A DNA stretch of 38,169 nt from JBBTQJ01 sp038065755 (GCA_038065755.1 JBBTQJ010000036.1:1-38169); one strand, 5' to 3'; positions 24,501 to 30,389 are shown, numbered from the stretch's first letter. Notes: generated by a model not told the origin, from the sequence alone. Program-made: numbers and translations.

Positions 24501-24752
24501 GAGCTTGTATTTTTAGGAAAAGAAATATCAGAACAAAGAAATTATTCTGAAAGAATTGCCTCTAAAATTGATGACGAGGTTGAAAATTTTATAAAAAATG
24601 CAGAAAAAAAAGCAACAGAAATTATAACAAAAAGAAAAGAGCTTTTAGATAAAATCGCCAAAACATTAATTGAAAAAGAAACCATAGAAAGGGAAGAATT
24701 TGAAAATTTAATGAATGGAAACAAAACCCAAAACTCAAAACGCAAAGCATAA
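21555..24752 (+). CDS. ftsH: ATP-dependent zinc metalloprotease FtsH with an intein
   Basis: The 1065-aa precursor gives a 617-aa FtsH after removal of a 448-aa intein. FtsH is the membrane-bound AAA+ protease that degrades misfolded membrane and regulatory proteins. Two N-terminal membrane helices (about 5-27 and 110-132) flank a short periplasmic domain. Walker A is GGAGVGKT and Walker B IIFIDELDAIG. The second region of homology resumes after the intein (TNRPDILDPALTRPGRFDR). The zinc site is H877-E-A-G-H881 in precursor numbering. The insertion lies between VLAA and TNRPD in the ATPase core, so splicing is needed for function. The gene has its own promoter. Confidence 0.97.
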   Translation: MNPLIKNFVSVVLILIIIGGIFSLFYVPASQTNEISATQLVNDINQDKVNKITVSGTELTIIYTDKKTAVSMKEEGSSLTDLLNNLGVNKEKLQNIEIDITPIKENVWSWLTPILVFGILPLVVFGLFFWTMIKQAKSGAVQVFDFTKAKARLFGAEGHGKEKITFKDVAGLKEAKEELVEIVDFLKFPKKYIAMGAKIPRGVLLVGGAGVGKTLLARAVAGEANVPFLSVSGSEFVEMFVGVGSARVRDLFSTAKKSAPSIIFIDELDAIGRHRGAGIGGGHDEREQTLNQILVEMDGFERETGTIVLAASVTGDTPVLIKKNSDYKLLSISEVIDSYYLENEEGVEKETPNLEILGFEKKENTGKNLYFANSAFKKIRNVFRHKVSEIYEIEYVGGKIKATGNHSVFIRNSQGLKTKAVSELKNGDILVNLPYKVNRTSSKKEIRAHQFNTEFNLEIPVWQPLFEKFELVNSAYQYALSHVNEFSQTQIGKQLGFSQGTIGKWQQGVCGPRELSRNYYQHKNILPEKIRVTPDLMRLLGYYTAEGYARKEVDFCFNKKEKEKIEDVKNLMKNIFSLDPQKIRFTSFNAINITYQCKPLADFFSYYCGKGAKNKHVPYFLFETPFGYFKEYFKGYFYGDGHLDKQGRGEATSVSRQLILELNWLFRMHGFKSYIHSFCTKEGRIINNGKPLKQSVAWRLGFGRTQNPLSADNLSIKGSVYRPVIKSIKKIAYDGYVYDFCGCENEAFFGGTEPILLHNTNRPDILDPALTRPGRFDRKVVLDMPDVHDREEILKIHSKNKPLSTNIDLKEVAERTPGFSGADLANVANEAALLAARQNKTQIFQQEFLEAIEKVLLGPERKSHILSKKEKEIAAFHEAGHALVSSSMQGTEPVRKISIIARGMAAGYTLQTPSEENKMKTKTQFLAELSTLLGGYSAEKIKFGEVTTGASNDLTRASDLARKLIKEYGMSSLGPISFGEKEELVFLGKEISEQRNYSERIASKIDDEVENFIKNAEKKATEIITKRKELLDKIAKTLIEKETIEREEFENLMNGNKTQNSKRKA
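22488..23831 (+). mobile_element. Intein with LAGLIDADG homing endonuclease in FtsH
   Basis: Residues 312-759 of the precursor interrupt VLAA/TNRPD. Block A is SVTGDTPVLI with Ser1 rather than the usual Cys1, block B is ATGNHSVFI, and the C-terminal block ends in LLHN before Thr+1. The central part is an endonuclease with LLGYYTAEG and YFKGYFYGDG, matching two LAGLIDADG motifs. Unusually, an HTH-like segment (SQTQIGKQLGFSQGTIGKW) precedes the first of them. All splicing residues look intact. Confidence 0.93.
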
Positions 24753-24807
24753 AATTTTCTATATACTGCGATTTTTAAAGCTTTACAAATCGCGGTATAG
24801 GCAAAAT

Positions 24808-24879
24808 GCGCCTGTAGCTCAGTGGTAGAGCAACGGCCTTATAAGTCGTGGGTCGCAGGTCCGATCCCTGCCAGGCGCA
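24808..24879 (+). tRNA. tRNA-Ile (UAU)
   Basis: Acceptor GCGCCTG/CAGGCGC, anticodon loop CTTATAA, giving UAU, which reads AUA. The T-loop is GTCCGATC. Using a UAU anticodon rather than a lysidine-modified CAU is notable. No CCA is encoded. Confidence 0.85.
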
Positions 24880-24892
24880 CAAAAATTAAAAT

Positions 24893-24964
24893 GGGCGGTT
24901 AGCTCAATGGTAGAGCGCTTACTTGACGTGTAAGATGTTATAGGTTCGAATCCTTTACCGCCCA
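24893..24964 (+). tRNA. tRNA-Val (GAC)
   Basis: Acceptor GGGCGGT/ACCGCCC, anticodon loop TTGACGT, giving GAC. The T-loop is GTTCGAAT. Its end is 3 bases from a truncated rluD-like start. Confidence 0.94.
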
Positions 24965-24966
24965 CT

Positions 24967-25032
24967 ATGGATATAAAAATAATTTACGAGAATGGTGAGA
25001 TTTTGACGGTTGATAAGCCAGTGGGAATATGA
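24967..25032 (+). pseudogene. Truncated copy of the rluD 5' end
   Basis: ATG through TGA reads MDIKIIYENGEILTVDKPVG-I, clearly homologous to the start of the intact gene at 25523 (MDIKIIYENDDILIIDKPAG-I). The nucleotide match is roughly 80 percent over 63 bases. It breaks off at the same conserved Gly-Ile. The fragment sits between tRNA-Val and the hicBA pair, suggesting hicBA entered near an rluD start or that an older copy was deleted. Confidence 0.75.
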
Positions 25033-25078
25033 TAATCTTAAAATCGTAGTAATATCAATGTAAAAAAAATTTAAAATT

Positions 25079-25312
25079 ATGTTTAATGAATTTATTGAAA
25101 AAAAATTAAAATCGGCGAAATATAAAATCCTTAAAGATGGAAGTTATTTTGGCGAAATAAGGGGCGCAAAAGGAGTTTGGGCCAATGCTAAAAATTTGGA
25201 AGACTGTCGGCAAGAATTAAGAGAGGTTTTAGAAGATTGGTTTCTTTTAAAAATTCAGGCGAGAGAAAAAATACAAGATTTTGAAATTAGAATTGGATGC
25301 CGTCATGCTTAA
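25079..25312 (+). CDS. hicB: HicB-like antitoxin
   Basis: This 77-aa protein has a partial RNase-H-like HicB fold: YKILKDGSYFGEIRGAKGVWANAKNLEDCRQEL, with the (G/S)xxAxAxtxeEA-type central pattern, then a helix. The usual C-terminal DNA-binding domain is absent, as in the short HicB type. It would neutralise HicA by forming a complex and repressing the operon. Its end overlaps the hicA start by 8 bases. The gene order (antitoxin first) is opposite to the classical hicAB order. Confidence 0.82.
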   Translation: MFNEFIEKKLKSAKYKILKDGSYFGEIRGAKGVWANAKNLEDCRQELREVLEDWFLLKIQAREKIQDFEIRIGCRHA

Positions 25313-25517
25313 AAATATTTCCTGGCGAAAATTGGTTCAGAAATTTAAACAGCTTGGATTTGATGGCCCCTATTCTGGCGGCCGTCATTTGTTTATGGTT
25401 AAAAAAGAATTGAAGGTTCATATTCCCAATCCTCATCGCGGCGATATTTCAAAATATCTTGTTGCGGAAATTTTAAAACAAGCGGGCATTTCTATTTATG
25501 ACTGGGAAAATGCTTAA
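25305..25517 (+). CDS. hicA: HicA-like mRNA interferase toxin
   Basis: From ATG 25305 this is a 70-aa double-stranded-RNA-binding-like protein of the YcfA/HicA family. It shows the LVQKFKQLGFDGPYSGGRHL pattern, where the histidine of G-(S)-H is replaced in context by GGRH followed by LFMVKKE, and the C-terminal VHIPNPHRGDISKYLVAEIL stretch. Homologues cleave mRNA. The start is chosen by overlap with hicB; an upstream TTG in frame (25281) is less likely. A short spacer follows before the rluD-like gene at 25523. Confidence 0.85.
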   Translation: MLKNISWRKLVQKFKQLGFDGPYSGGRHLFMVKKELKVHIPNPHRGDISKYLVAEILKQAGISIYDWENA

Positions 25518-25522
25518 TATTT

Positions 25523-26242
25523 ATGGACATAAAAATAATTTACGAAAATGATGATATTTTAATTATTGATAAGCCGGCAGGAATAGTTGTATTTAATGAG
25601 ATTACTTCGTCGCCTGCGGCTCCTCGCAATGACGCTTTAATTGATTTGCTGATTGAAAAATATCCGAGTTTGGGGGACATCGGAAGTCCCCCGAGGTATG
25701 GAATTGCGCATAGGTTAGACAAAGACACTTCGGGAATTTTATTAGTGGCAAAAAGCAATGAAGTCTTGATTTTTCTGCAAAATCAGTTTATAAATAGAAG
25801 GGTAGAGAAAAAATATATAGCCCTTATCTGCGGAAATATTAAAAATGATTTTGGCGAAATAAAAACTTTAATCAGCAGAGCGCCGGGCGACAAAAGAAAA
25901 CAAAAATCTTATCTGCCTGCCGATGCCCCAAAATCAGCCAGAGAGGCGATTACAGAATATAAAGTTGTTGAGAGGTATAAAGATTATTCATTGTTAGAGG
26001 TTAAAATAAAAACCGGCAGAAAACACCAAATAAGGTGCCATTTATCGTATATTCACCATCCTATTGCCGGAGACAAAATATATGGGTTTAAAGATTCTCC
26101 GACTCCAAAAGGACTAACCCGCCAATTTTTACACGCGGTATATCTAAAAATACAACTGCCGGGCGGAGAAATAAAAGAGTTTAAGTCAGAATTGCCAGAA
26201 GGGTTAGAAAAAATTTTAGATAATTTAAAATTAAAAATTTAA
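25523..26242 (+). CDS. RluA/RluD-family pseudouridine synthase
   Basis: This 239-aa enzyme isomerises uridines in rRNA or tRNA. The catalytic motif HRLDKDTSGILLVAK (Asp in the loop) is intact, and the usual KKYIALICG and GRKHQIRCHL segments follow. It lacks an S4 domain. The N-terminal region is swollen by two short insertions before HRLDKDTSG: one from the GATTACTTCG...CGCAATGACG repeat (25600-25634) and one from the GACATCGGAAGTC palindrome (25672-25692). Both keep the frame and lie away from the catalytic core. Which rRNA site it modifies cannot be told. Confidence 0.93.
   Translation: MDIKIIYENDDILIIDKPAGIVVFNEITSSPAAPRNDALIDLLIEKYPSLGDIGSPPRYGIAHRLDKDTSGILLVAKSNEVLIFLQNQFINRRVEKKYIALICGNIKNDFGEIKTLISRAPGDKRKQKSYLPADAPKSAREAITEYKVVERYKDYSLLEVKIKTGRKHQIRCHLSYIHHPIAGDKIYGFKDSPTPKGLTRQFLHAVYLKIQLPGGEIKEFKSELPEGLEKILDNLKLKI
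25600..25634. repeat. GATTACTTCG...CGCAATGACG repeat in frame in rluD
   Basis: It matches the intergenic copy at 9666-9695 in both arms. It encodes about eleven extra residues (ITSSPAAPRND) in a region with no counterpart in normal RluD. Confidence 0.75.
25672..25692. repeat. GACATCGGAAGTC palindrome in frame in rluD
   Basis: A perfect GGGGGAC/GTCCCCC palindrome with loop ATCGGAA. It shares 17 identical bases with the element inside tsaD. Confidence 0.85.
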
Positions 26243-26248
26243 AAAAAT

Positions 26249-26683
26249 ATGTCCAAATTATTAGACCAATTTAATAAATCGCAATTAAAAGATTTGCCAG
26301 ATATCAGGCCGGGCGACACCATTTTGGTGCACCAAAAAATAAAAGAGGGAGGCAAAGAAAGAATTCAAATATTTCAGGGCATTATTATTGCCAAAAAACA
26401 CGGAAAAGGAATTTCCGGCACAATCACCGTAAGAAAGGTTGTTGAAGGAATAGGAGTGGAAAGAGTATTTCCAATCCATTCTCCTTTGATTGCCAAAATA
26501 GAAATTGCGAAAAGAGGCAAAGTAAGAAGGTCAAAGCTTTATTATTTAAGAACGGCTAAGGGTAAAAATGCAAGGTTGAAAAATAAAGAATTTGCCACGG
26601 CCATCGCCGAACCAGCAGAAGAGCAGGTTGCAGAAGTTCTGGCAACCCCCGAAACTCCAATTGAATCATCTGAACAAAAATAA
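26249..26683 (+). CDS. rplS: Ribosomal protein L19
   Basis: This 144-aa protein is an L19 of the 50S subunit, located at the subunit interface near the 16S rRNA bridge. The PDIRPGDTILVHQKIKEGGK start and the conserved GVERVFPIHSPLIAKIEIAKRGKVRRSKLYYLR block are diagnostic. It exceeds the usual 115-120 aa by an acidic Ala/Glu/Pro tail of about 25 residues. It lies 6 bases after rluD and ends in a strong terminator, so the two are probably cotranscribed. Confidence 0.97.
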   Translation: MSKLLDQFNKSQLKDLPDIRPGDTILVHQKIKEGGKERIQIFQGIIIAKKHGKGISGTITVRKVVEGIGVERVFPIHSPLIAKIEIAKRGKVRRSKLYYLRTAKGKNARLKNKEFATAIAEPAEEQVAEVLATPETPIESSEQK

Positions 26684-26687
26684 TTTT

Positions 26688-26716
26688 AGTACCGTGGACT
26701 GGTCCACGGTACTTTT
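26688..26716 (+). terminator. Terminator after rplS
   Basis: AGTACCGTGGAC and GTCCACGGTACT form a perfect 12-bp stem with T4, directly before the tRNA cluster. Confidence 0.9.
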
Positions 26717-26718
26717 GG

Positions 26719-26799
26719 GCGGACGTGGCGAAATGGCAGACGCACTACCTTGAGGTGGTAGCGCCGCAAGGCATGTGGGTTCGACTCCCACCGTCCGCA
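26719..26799 (+). tRNA. tRNA-Leu (GAG)
   Basis: Class II tRNA with variable arm, acceptor GCGGACG/CGTCCGC, anticodon loop TTGAGGT giving GAG. T-loop GTTCGACT. Confidence 0.95.
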
Positions 26800-26806
26800 C
26801 TTGTAA

Positions 26807-26879
26807 GGGCGGTTAGCTCAGTTGGTAGAGCGTCTCATTTACACTGAGAAGGCCATAGGTCCGAGTCCTATACCGCCCA
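26807..26879 (+). tRNA. tRNA-Val (UAC)
   Basis: Acceptor GGGCGGT/ACCGCCC, anticodon loop TTTACAC giving UAC. T-loop GTCCGAGT. It differs from the GAC isoacceptor at 24893 mostly in the anticodon arm. Confidence 0.95.
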
Positions 26880-26883
26880 CCAC

Positions 26884-26957
26884 GCCGCGATAGCTCAGGT
26901 AGTTAGAGCACAGCTCTGAAAAAGCTGGGGTGATCAGTGCAAGTCTGATTCGCGGCA
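26884..26957 (+). tRNA. tRNA-Phe (GAA)
   Basis: Acceptor GCCGCGA/TCGCGGC, anticodon loop CTGAAAA giving GAA. The T-arm (AGTGCAAGTCTGATT) has GCAAGTC instead of TTC-GAxTC, a slightly unusual T-loop. Confidence 0.88.
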
Positions 26958-26972
26958 CAAATTTTTAAAATT

Positions 26973-27047
26973 GCGGGTGTCGTATAGTGGCTATTATGTA
27001 ACCTTGCCAAGGTTAAGACGGCAGTTCGATTCTGCTCACCCGCTCCA
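26973..27047 (+). tRNA. tRNA-Gly (GCC), CCA encoded
   Basis: Acceptor GCGGGTG/CACCCGC, anticodon loop TTGCCAA giving GCC. T-loop GTTCGATT. Discriminator U and CCA are encoded, unlike the other tRNAs of this cluster. Confidence 0.92.
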
Positions 27048-27052
27048 TGACC

Positions 27053-27082
27053 AAAAAAAGCGAGATTTAAACTCGTTTTTTT
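27053..27082 (+). terminator. Terminator of the tRNA cluster
   Basis: AAAAAGCGAG and CTCGTTTTTT (one G-T pair) form a stem with a T8 run. Confidence 0.85.
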
Positions 27083-27121
27083 TATTAAATTTTGACCTAT
27101 GGACAAATATTTCTCAAACTA

Positions 27122-27186
27122 TTGACACGATATCTTTAATATGCTAATATATAAATATCCTCTGGAAAGGGGATTTTTTATTAAAA
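27122..27186 (+). promoter_or_regulatory. Promoter and terminator-like leader of the 3D-domain gene
   Basis: TTGACA (27122-27127), 17-bp spacer, TAATAT (27145-27150). The leader begins directly with ATCCTCT-ggaa-AGGGGAT followed by T6, an intrinsic-terminator-like hairpin between promoter and gene. It may attenuate transcription or cap the mRNA 5' end. Confidence 0.65.
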
Positions 27187-27191
27187 ATAAT

Positions 27192-27677
27192 ATGATTTTA
27201 ATCAAAAAATCACGCTTAATCGCCTCTATAATTATAGGAATTATATTGCTGGGATTAATTGCTCCTAAAACGGCCAAGGCCGAACCTCTTTTGGGCAATC
27301 TTTTAGAAAAAGTGTCGTTCTTAAACCCCATAATAGATAAAAATACTATCTGCAGATTAGACAAATCTGATTACGAGGTTAAAAAAAAGGTAAGAATGAT
27401 TGTTACTGCTTATTCAAGCAGGGTTGAAGAAACAGATGACACGCCCTTTATTACTGCTTCCGGAAAAACTGTAGCCGATGGAATTATTGCCAACAATATG
27501 CTTCCTTTTGGATCTAAAATAAGAATTCCCGAGCTGTATGGAGATAAAATATTTATTGTGGAAGACAGAATGCACCAAAGAAAAGGAAAGTACCACGTTG
27601 ATATTTGGTTTCCAGAATACGAACAAGCAAAAGAATTTGGGGCAAAACTTACATATATAGAAATACTGAAAAACTAA
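27192..27677 (+). CDS. Secreted 3D-domain (RlpA/MltA-like barrel) protein
   Basis: ATG 27192 gives a 161-aa protein with a signal-like segment (SRLIASIIIGIILLGLIAP) and probable cleavage after AKA. The mature part carries the 3D domain: MIVTAYSSRVEETDDTPFIT, ASGKTVADGIIANNMLPFGS, and the catalytic-type Asp residues in VEDRMHQRKGKYHVDIWFPE, the hallmark of the family. Related proteins are murein lytic transglycosylases or cell-wall-associated factors (YabE/Rpf tail). Peptidoglycan remodelling is therefore likely but inferred. It has its own promoter and hairpin leader. Confidence 0.9.
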   Translation: MILIKKSRLIASIIIGIILLGLIAPKTAKAEPLLGNLLEKVSFLNPIIDKNTICRLDKSDYEVKKKVRMIVTAYSSRVEETDDTPFITASGKTVADGIIANNMLPFGSKIRIPELYGDKIFIVEDRMHQRKGKYHVDIWFPEYEQAKEFGAKLTYIEILKN

Positions 27678-27693
27678 TTTACCAATTGAAAAT

Positions 27694-27731
27694 AAAAAGC
27701 CCTGGCCGCAAAATAGCGCCGGGATTTTTTG
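27694..27731. terminator. Probable bidirectional terminator (3D gene versus ZIP gene)
   Basis: AAAAAGCCCTGGC and GCCGGGATTTTT form an imperfect stem (two mismatches) between convergent genes, with a T6 run on the right. Confidence 0.7.
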
Positions 27732-27744
27732 TTTTTTCCATTAT

Positions 27745-28488
27745 TTACTTCACTTCTAAAAACTTTACAAAATACATCAACAATATTCCTAAAAATATAA
27801 TGCTAAAATTTAAAAATGATTTTTTGGTATTTGTCTCTTTTCTTATTTCCGGTATCAGGTCTGAAGCCGCTATGTATAAAAATCCGCCGGCGGCAAAGGC
27901 CAATAAAAAACCAGAAATTCTCTCTATAAAAAATAAAAGATAAAAACCTGCTATTCCTCCAAGCACGGCGGTTATTGCTGTTAAAAAATTAAGAAAAAGC
28001 GCTCTTTTTTTAGTTATTCCCCCGTATAATAAAACTCCGAAGTCGCCTATTTCCTGCGGTATTTCATGCAAAATTATAGCCACGGTTGAAGCAATCCCTA
28101 AACTAGGATTTGTCACGAAACCAGCCGCCATTATTAGTCCGTCAATAAAATTATGAATACCGTCGCCTATTAAATTCATATAAGCAAAGGTGTGAATAGG
28201 ACAATGATCCTCGTGGCAGTGCCTCCAATGTATAATCTTTTCAATTATAAAAAACAGAAAAAAACCCATTAAAACCCATAAAAAAGCCCGGCTACTGCCA
28301 AGCTTTTCGGTTGCTTCCGGTAAAAGATGCAAAAACGCTCCGCCCATCAACCCCCCCACAGACAGAGCTACAAAATAGAATAAAAAATTTTTTAAAATAT
28401 TTTCCTTAAAAGAAAGGGTAAAAATACCCACAAAAGAAGCAAGACTAACCAAAAATGCGCTTAAAATTATTAAAAAAAGAGTAGCCAT
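27745..28488 (-). CDS. ZIP-family metal transporter
   Basis: This 247-aa protein with about eight membrane helices is of the ZIP/GufA type and imports divalent metals such as zinc. The metal-binding helices carry HNFIDGL (helix 4) and HEIPQEIGDF (helix 5), the family's defining motifs. A short His/Cys-rich loop (HWRHCHEDHCPIH, about residues 88-100) before helix 4 may bind incoming zinc. It is a single-gene unit facing the 3D-domain gene. Upstream is the GC-rich repeat of 28533-28699. No zinc-responsive operator could be recognised. Confidence 0.93.
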   Translation of the reverse strand: MATLFLIILSAFLVSLASFVGIFTLSFKENILKNFLFYFVALSVGGLMGGAFLHLLPEATEKLGSSRAFLWVLMGFFLFFIIEKIIHWRHCHEDHCPIHTFAYMNLIGDGIHNFIDGLIMAAGFVTNPSLGIASTVAIILHEIPQEIGDFGVLLYGGITKKRALFLNFLTAITAVLGGIAGFYLLFFIERISGFLLAFAAGGFLYIAASDLIPEIRKETNTKKSFLNFSIIFLGILLMYFVKFLEVK

Positions 28489-28532
28489 AATAAAAATTTA
28501 AAATGGTGCGTTTGTTTGACGAAATCCGAACC

Positions 28533-28699
28533 TTTTTTGAACGGAACTGACGCCGCGCTTCGCGCGACAAACTAAACGCTCGGGCGGGCAAAAAGGAAGG
28601 GGGTTGGGGGGGGGGAGGAATTTTTGCCCGCCCTCGCTTTCCGCCGCTTCTTTTTTCGCTACCGCAATTTTTCGTGCCAGCGACGCTGGCGCGCCGCCT
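28533..28699. repeat. GC-rich multi-hairpin repeat, copy 1
   Basis: About 167 bp, closely similar to 36361-36537. From the right there is a CCAGC/GCTGG hairpin (complement next to the stop codon of the J-domain gene) and a 13-bp perfect stem, GGGCGGGCAAAAA (28582-28594) with TTTTTGCCCGCCC (28621-28633). The loop of that stem is nearly all G with runs of 5 and 10, so it could fold as a G-quadruplex. A GCGCTTCGCGC hairpin comes next. It begins directly at the stop codon. Confidence 0.88.
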
Positions 28700-29758
28700 T
28701 TAATGTTCAAATGGTTGTTGGAAGGGCATGTCAAATCTTTCGTCCTTCGGGTGTTTATCCGCAAAATAAGCATCGTCATAGTATTGCTTATTTTGCTCAT
28801 CACCAGCAAAAATTATTTCTCTCAATTTTTCTAAATTATCCTCTTTCAAAACAAAAAATGGATGACCGCTCATTGTTTTTCTAATACTATCTTTTTGAGT
28901 CAAATTCTTGTAAGCGGAATTTATCTCGGTGAATTTTTCTGAATTACCACCCATATTATCGGGGTGATATTTTTTCGCTAATTTTAAGTATGAACTCTTT
29001 ATCTCTGCGTCTGTCGCGTCATAAGAAACTTCCAATTTTTGCCGGTCTTGGCTTTCTTGGAAAGAGTAATCATCTTTTTTCTTCAACCCAAAAATTCCCA
29101 ATTCTTGCAACTTATAAATTATCGCTGAATCTTCAACATAATTTTGATAACCGTATTGTCCGCTATAAGAATCAAAAGCTTTTCGAGTATTTTGCAGTAA
29201 TTCATCACCCTTTTTGTATTTTCTATTTTTTATACCAACCCAAAGTGGCTCAAAAATATCTCCTGCTTTTAACGAATTTGCTTTTGTTTCAACTTCTTTC
29301 TTAAAGAAGTCGCTCATCAATAATTCTTCCTCTGATTTTATCTTTTCATGAAAATTGATATCGCGAATTATATCGTCAACAACTCCACCCTCAAAATTAT
29401 TAACCACAAATCCTGCTTTTATAAGTGCGTCTTTTTGTGATAATTTTTCCTTCTCAACCAAGTGTTGAACATAGAGTTTAATCAAATTATCTTTTTTTCT
29501 TGATGTTGCTGAATCTTCTCCCCAAGCAGGATTGCCGATTGTCTGATTATCGGATAGTTCAGCGACTTTTCCTTTAAGATTTTTTAGATCTTCGTATAAC
29601 CAATTTTGAAAATTAGTATCTTTATACTCTTGCTGTTTATCAGCTTCTTCTTTGGTGTAATTTCTATCCTCAAAAAATTTCGATAAACTATCTAACTTTT
29701 TATAGGTTAAAAATAACAAGATGACCCCTACGATTATTAAAATTGTTTCCAATGTCAT
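28700..29758 (-). CDS. Membrane-anchored J-domain protein
   Basis: This 352-aa protein has one N-terminal membrane helix (about 4-19) and then a long charged, partly coiled-coil cytosolic part. Near the C-terminus lies a J domain (about 236-287) with the essential HPD (265-267) in AKKYHPDNMG, which would stimulate the ATPase of a DnaK. Residues 288-352 are an unrecognised tail. The J domain is far from the membrane, unlike DjlA, where it is also C-terminal but with another middle. It is the last gene of an XRE/78-aa/J-domain operon; the GC-rich repeat begins directly at its TAA. Confidence 0.85.
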   Translation of the reverse strand: MTLETILIIVGVILLFLTYKKLDSLSKFFEDRNYTKEEADKQQEYKDTNFQNWLYEDLKNLKGKVAELSDNQTIGNPAWGEDSATSRKKDNLIKLYVQHLVEKEKLSQKDALIKAGFVVNNFEGGVVDDIIRDINFHEKIKSEEELLMSDFFKKEVETKANSLKAGDIFEPLWVGIKNRKYKKGDELLQNTRKAFDSYSGQYGYQNYVEDSAIIYKLQELGIFGLKKKDDYSFQESQDRQKLEVSYDATDAEIKSSYLKLAKKYHPDNMGGNSEKFTEINSAYKNLTQKDSIRKTMSGHPFFVLKEDNLEKLREIIFAGDEQNKQYYDDAYFADKHPKDERFDMPFQQPFEH

Positions 29759-29761
29759 ATT

Positions 29762-29998
29762 TTATTGTTTAGAGATTATTCCTAAAAATTTTAATAAACT
29801 TTCTAATTTTCTTCGAGCGTTGCTTTCGTCGTAATTTATAATTATTCCATTAACCCGTTTCAAAATTTGTAAAGGATTGTCTTGTTTCTTAACAGAAATT
29901 TTGACCTCCTTCTTTATCATCGGGAATAAATCTCTAACTTCATCAATCGCCTTTTCAATTTTTTTCAAAGCTTCAAGTGTTTTTTCGTTGTTTTCCAT
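29762..29998 (-). CDS. Small helical protein, unknown (78 aa)
   Basis: The 78-aa product has two amphipathic helices (LEALKKIEKAIDEVRDLF and a C-terminal RRKLESLLKFLG) flanking a basic middle (KKEVKISVKKQDNPLQILKR). No membrane segment or recognised domain. It starts 2 bases after the XRE stop and ends 3 bases before the J-domain gene, so all three are probably cotranscribed and perhaps form one module. Its role is unknown; a partner of the XRE or J-domain protein is possible. Confidence 0.65.
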   Translation of the reverse strand: MENNEKTLEALKKIEKAIDEVRDLFPMIKKEVKISVKKQDNPLQILKRVNGIIINYDESNARRKLESLLKFLGIISKQ

Positions 29999-30000
29999 AT

Positions 30001-30192
30001 TTATTTTATTAACTCCTCAATTGAAACGCCCAACGCCTTGGCGATTTTCGCCATTGTTTGAACGCTTGGCTTATTAACTGTGCCACTTTCGATCTTCATA
30101 AACGTTGTGTATTTTATATCCGCCTTCTTGGCTAAATCGTCTTGCGTTAAACCAAGTTTGGTGCGGAGTTTCTTAATGTTTTCGCTGATAAT
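30001..30192 (-). CDS. XRE-family HTH regulator; start unclear
   Basis: A single Cro/C1-type HTH of about 63 aa is clear: LRTKLGLTQDDLAKKADIKY, TTFMKIESGTVNKPSV and ALGVSIEELIK. No ATG, GTG or TTG lies between the tRNA-Leu 3' end and the domain; candidates are ATT/ATC at about 30190 or a GTG inside the tRNA (30234). The gene may thus be translated from a rare start after processing of the tRNA from a shared transcript, an odd arrangement. It leads the operon with the 78-aa and J-domain genes and probably controls it. Confidence 0.75.
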   Translation of the reverse strand: MISENIKKLRTKLGLTQDDLAKKADIKYTTFMKIESGTVNKPSVQTMAKIAKALGVSIEELIK

Positions 30193-30206
30193 TTTTCCAC
30201 TTGTGC

Positions 30207-30292
30207 TGGTGCCCAGAGTGGGAGTCGAACCCACATGAGCCGAAGCTCATAGCATTTTAAGTGCTACGCGTAAACCATTCCGCCATCTGGGC
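30207..30292 (-). tRNA. tRNA-Leu (UAA), CCA encoded
   Basis: Class II tRNA with acceptor GCCCAGA/TCTGGGC, long variable arm (GAGCTTCGGCTC hairpin) and anticodon loop CTTAAAA giving UAA. CCA is encoded at 30207-30209. Confidence 0.95.
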
Positions 30293-30311
30293 AATATTTT
30301 TTTAACTCTTG

Positions 30312-30385
30312 AGGCCGAGATGGGATTTGCACCCATGTATAAGGGTTTTGCAGACCCTCTCCTTAGACTACTTGGATACTCGGCC
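30312..30385 (-). tRNA. tRNA-Cys (GCA)
   Basis: Acceptor GGCCGAG/CTCGGCC, anticodon loop CTGCAAA giving GCA, and discriminator U73 as expected for Cys. Its 5' end is 4 bases after the stop codon of the LAGLIDADG gene. CCA is not encoded. Confidence 0.93.
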
Positions 30386-30389
30386 GAAT

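Noticed and set aside
28498..28809. A 103-aa frame across the GC-rich repeat copy 1, with ESEGGQKF and FCPPER
   Set aside because: It is a translation of the repeat. The same string appears in frames over copy 2 (36199-36519), and the hairpins explain the sequence better than a protein.
28498..30212. Integrative element with att site in the tRNA-Leu 3' end
   Set aside because: The XRE module abuts the tRNA 3' end, as integrated elements do, but near 28500 only TGGTGC (6 bases) matches the tRNA 3' end and no integrase gene is present.
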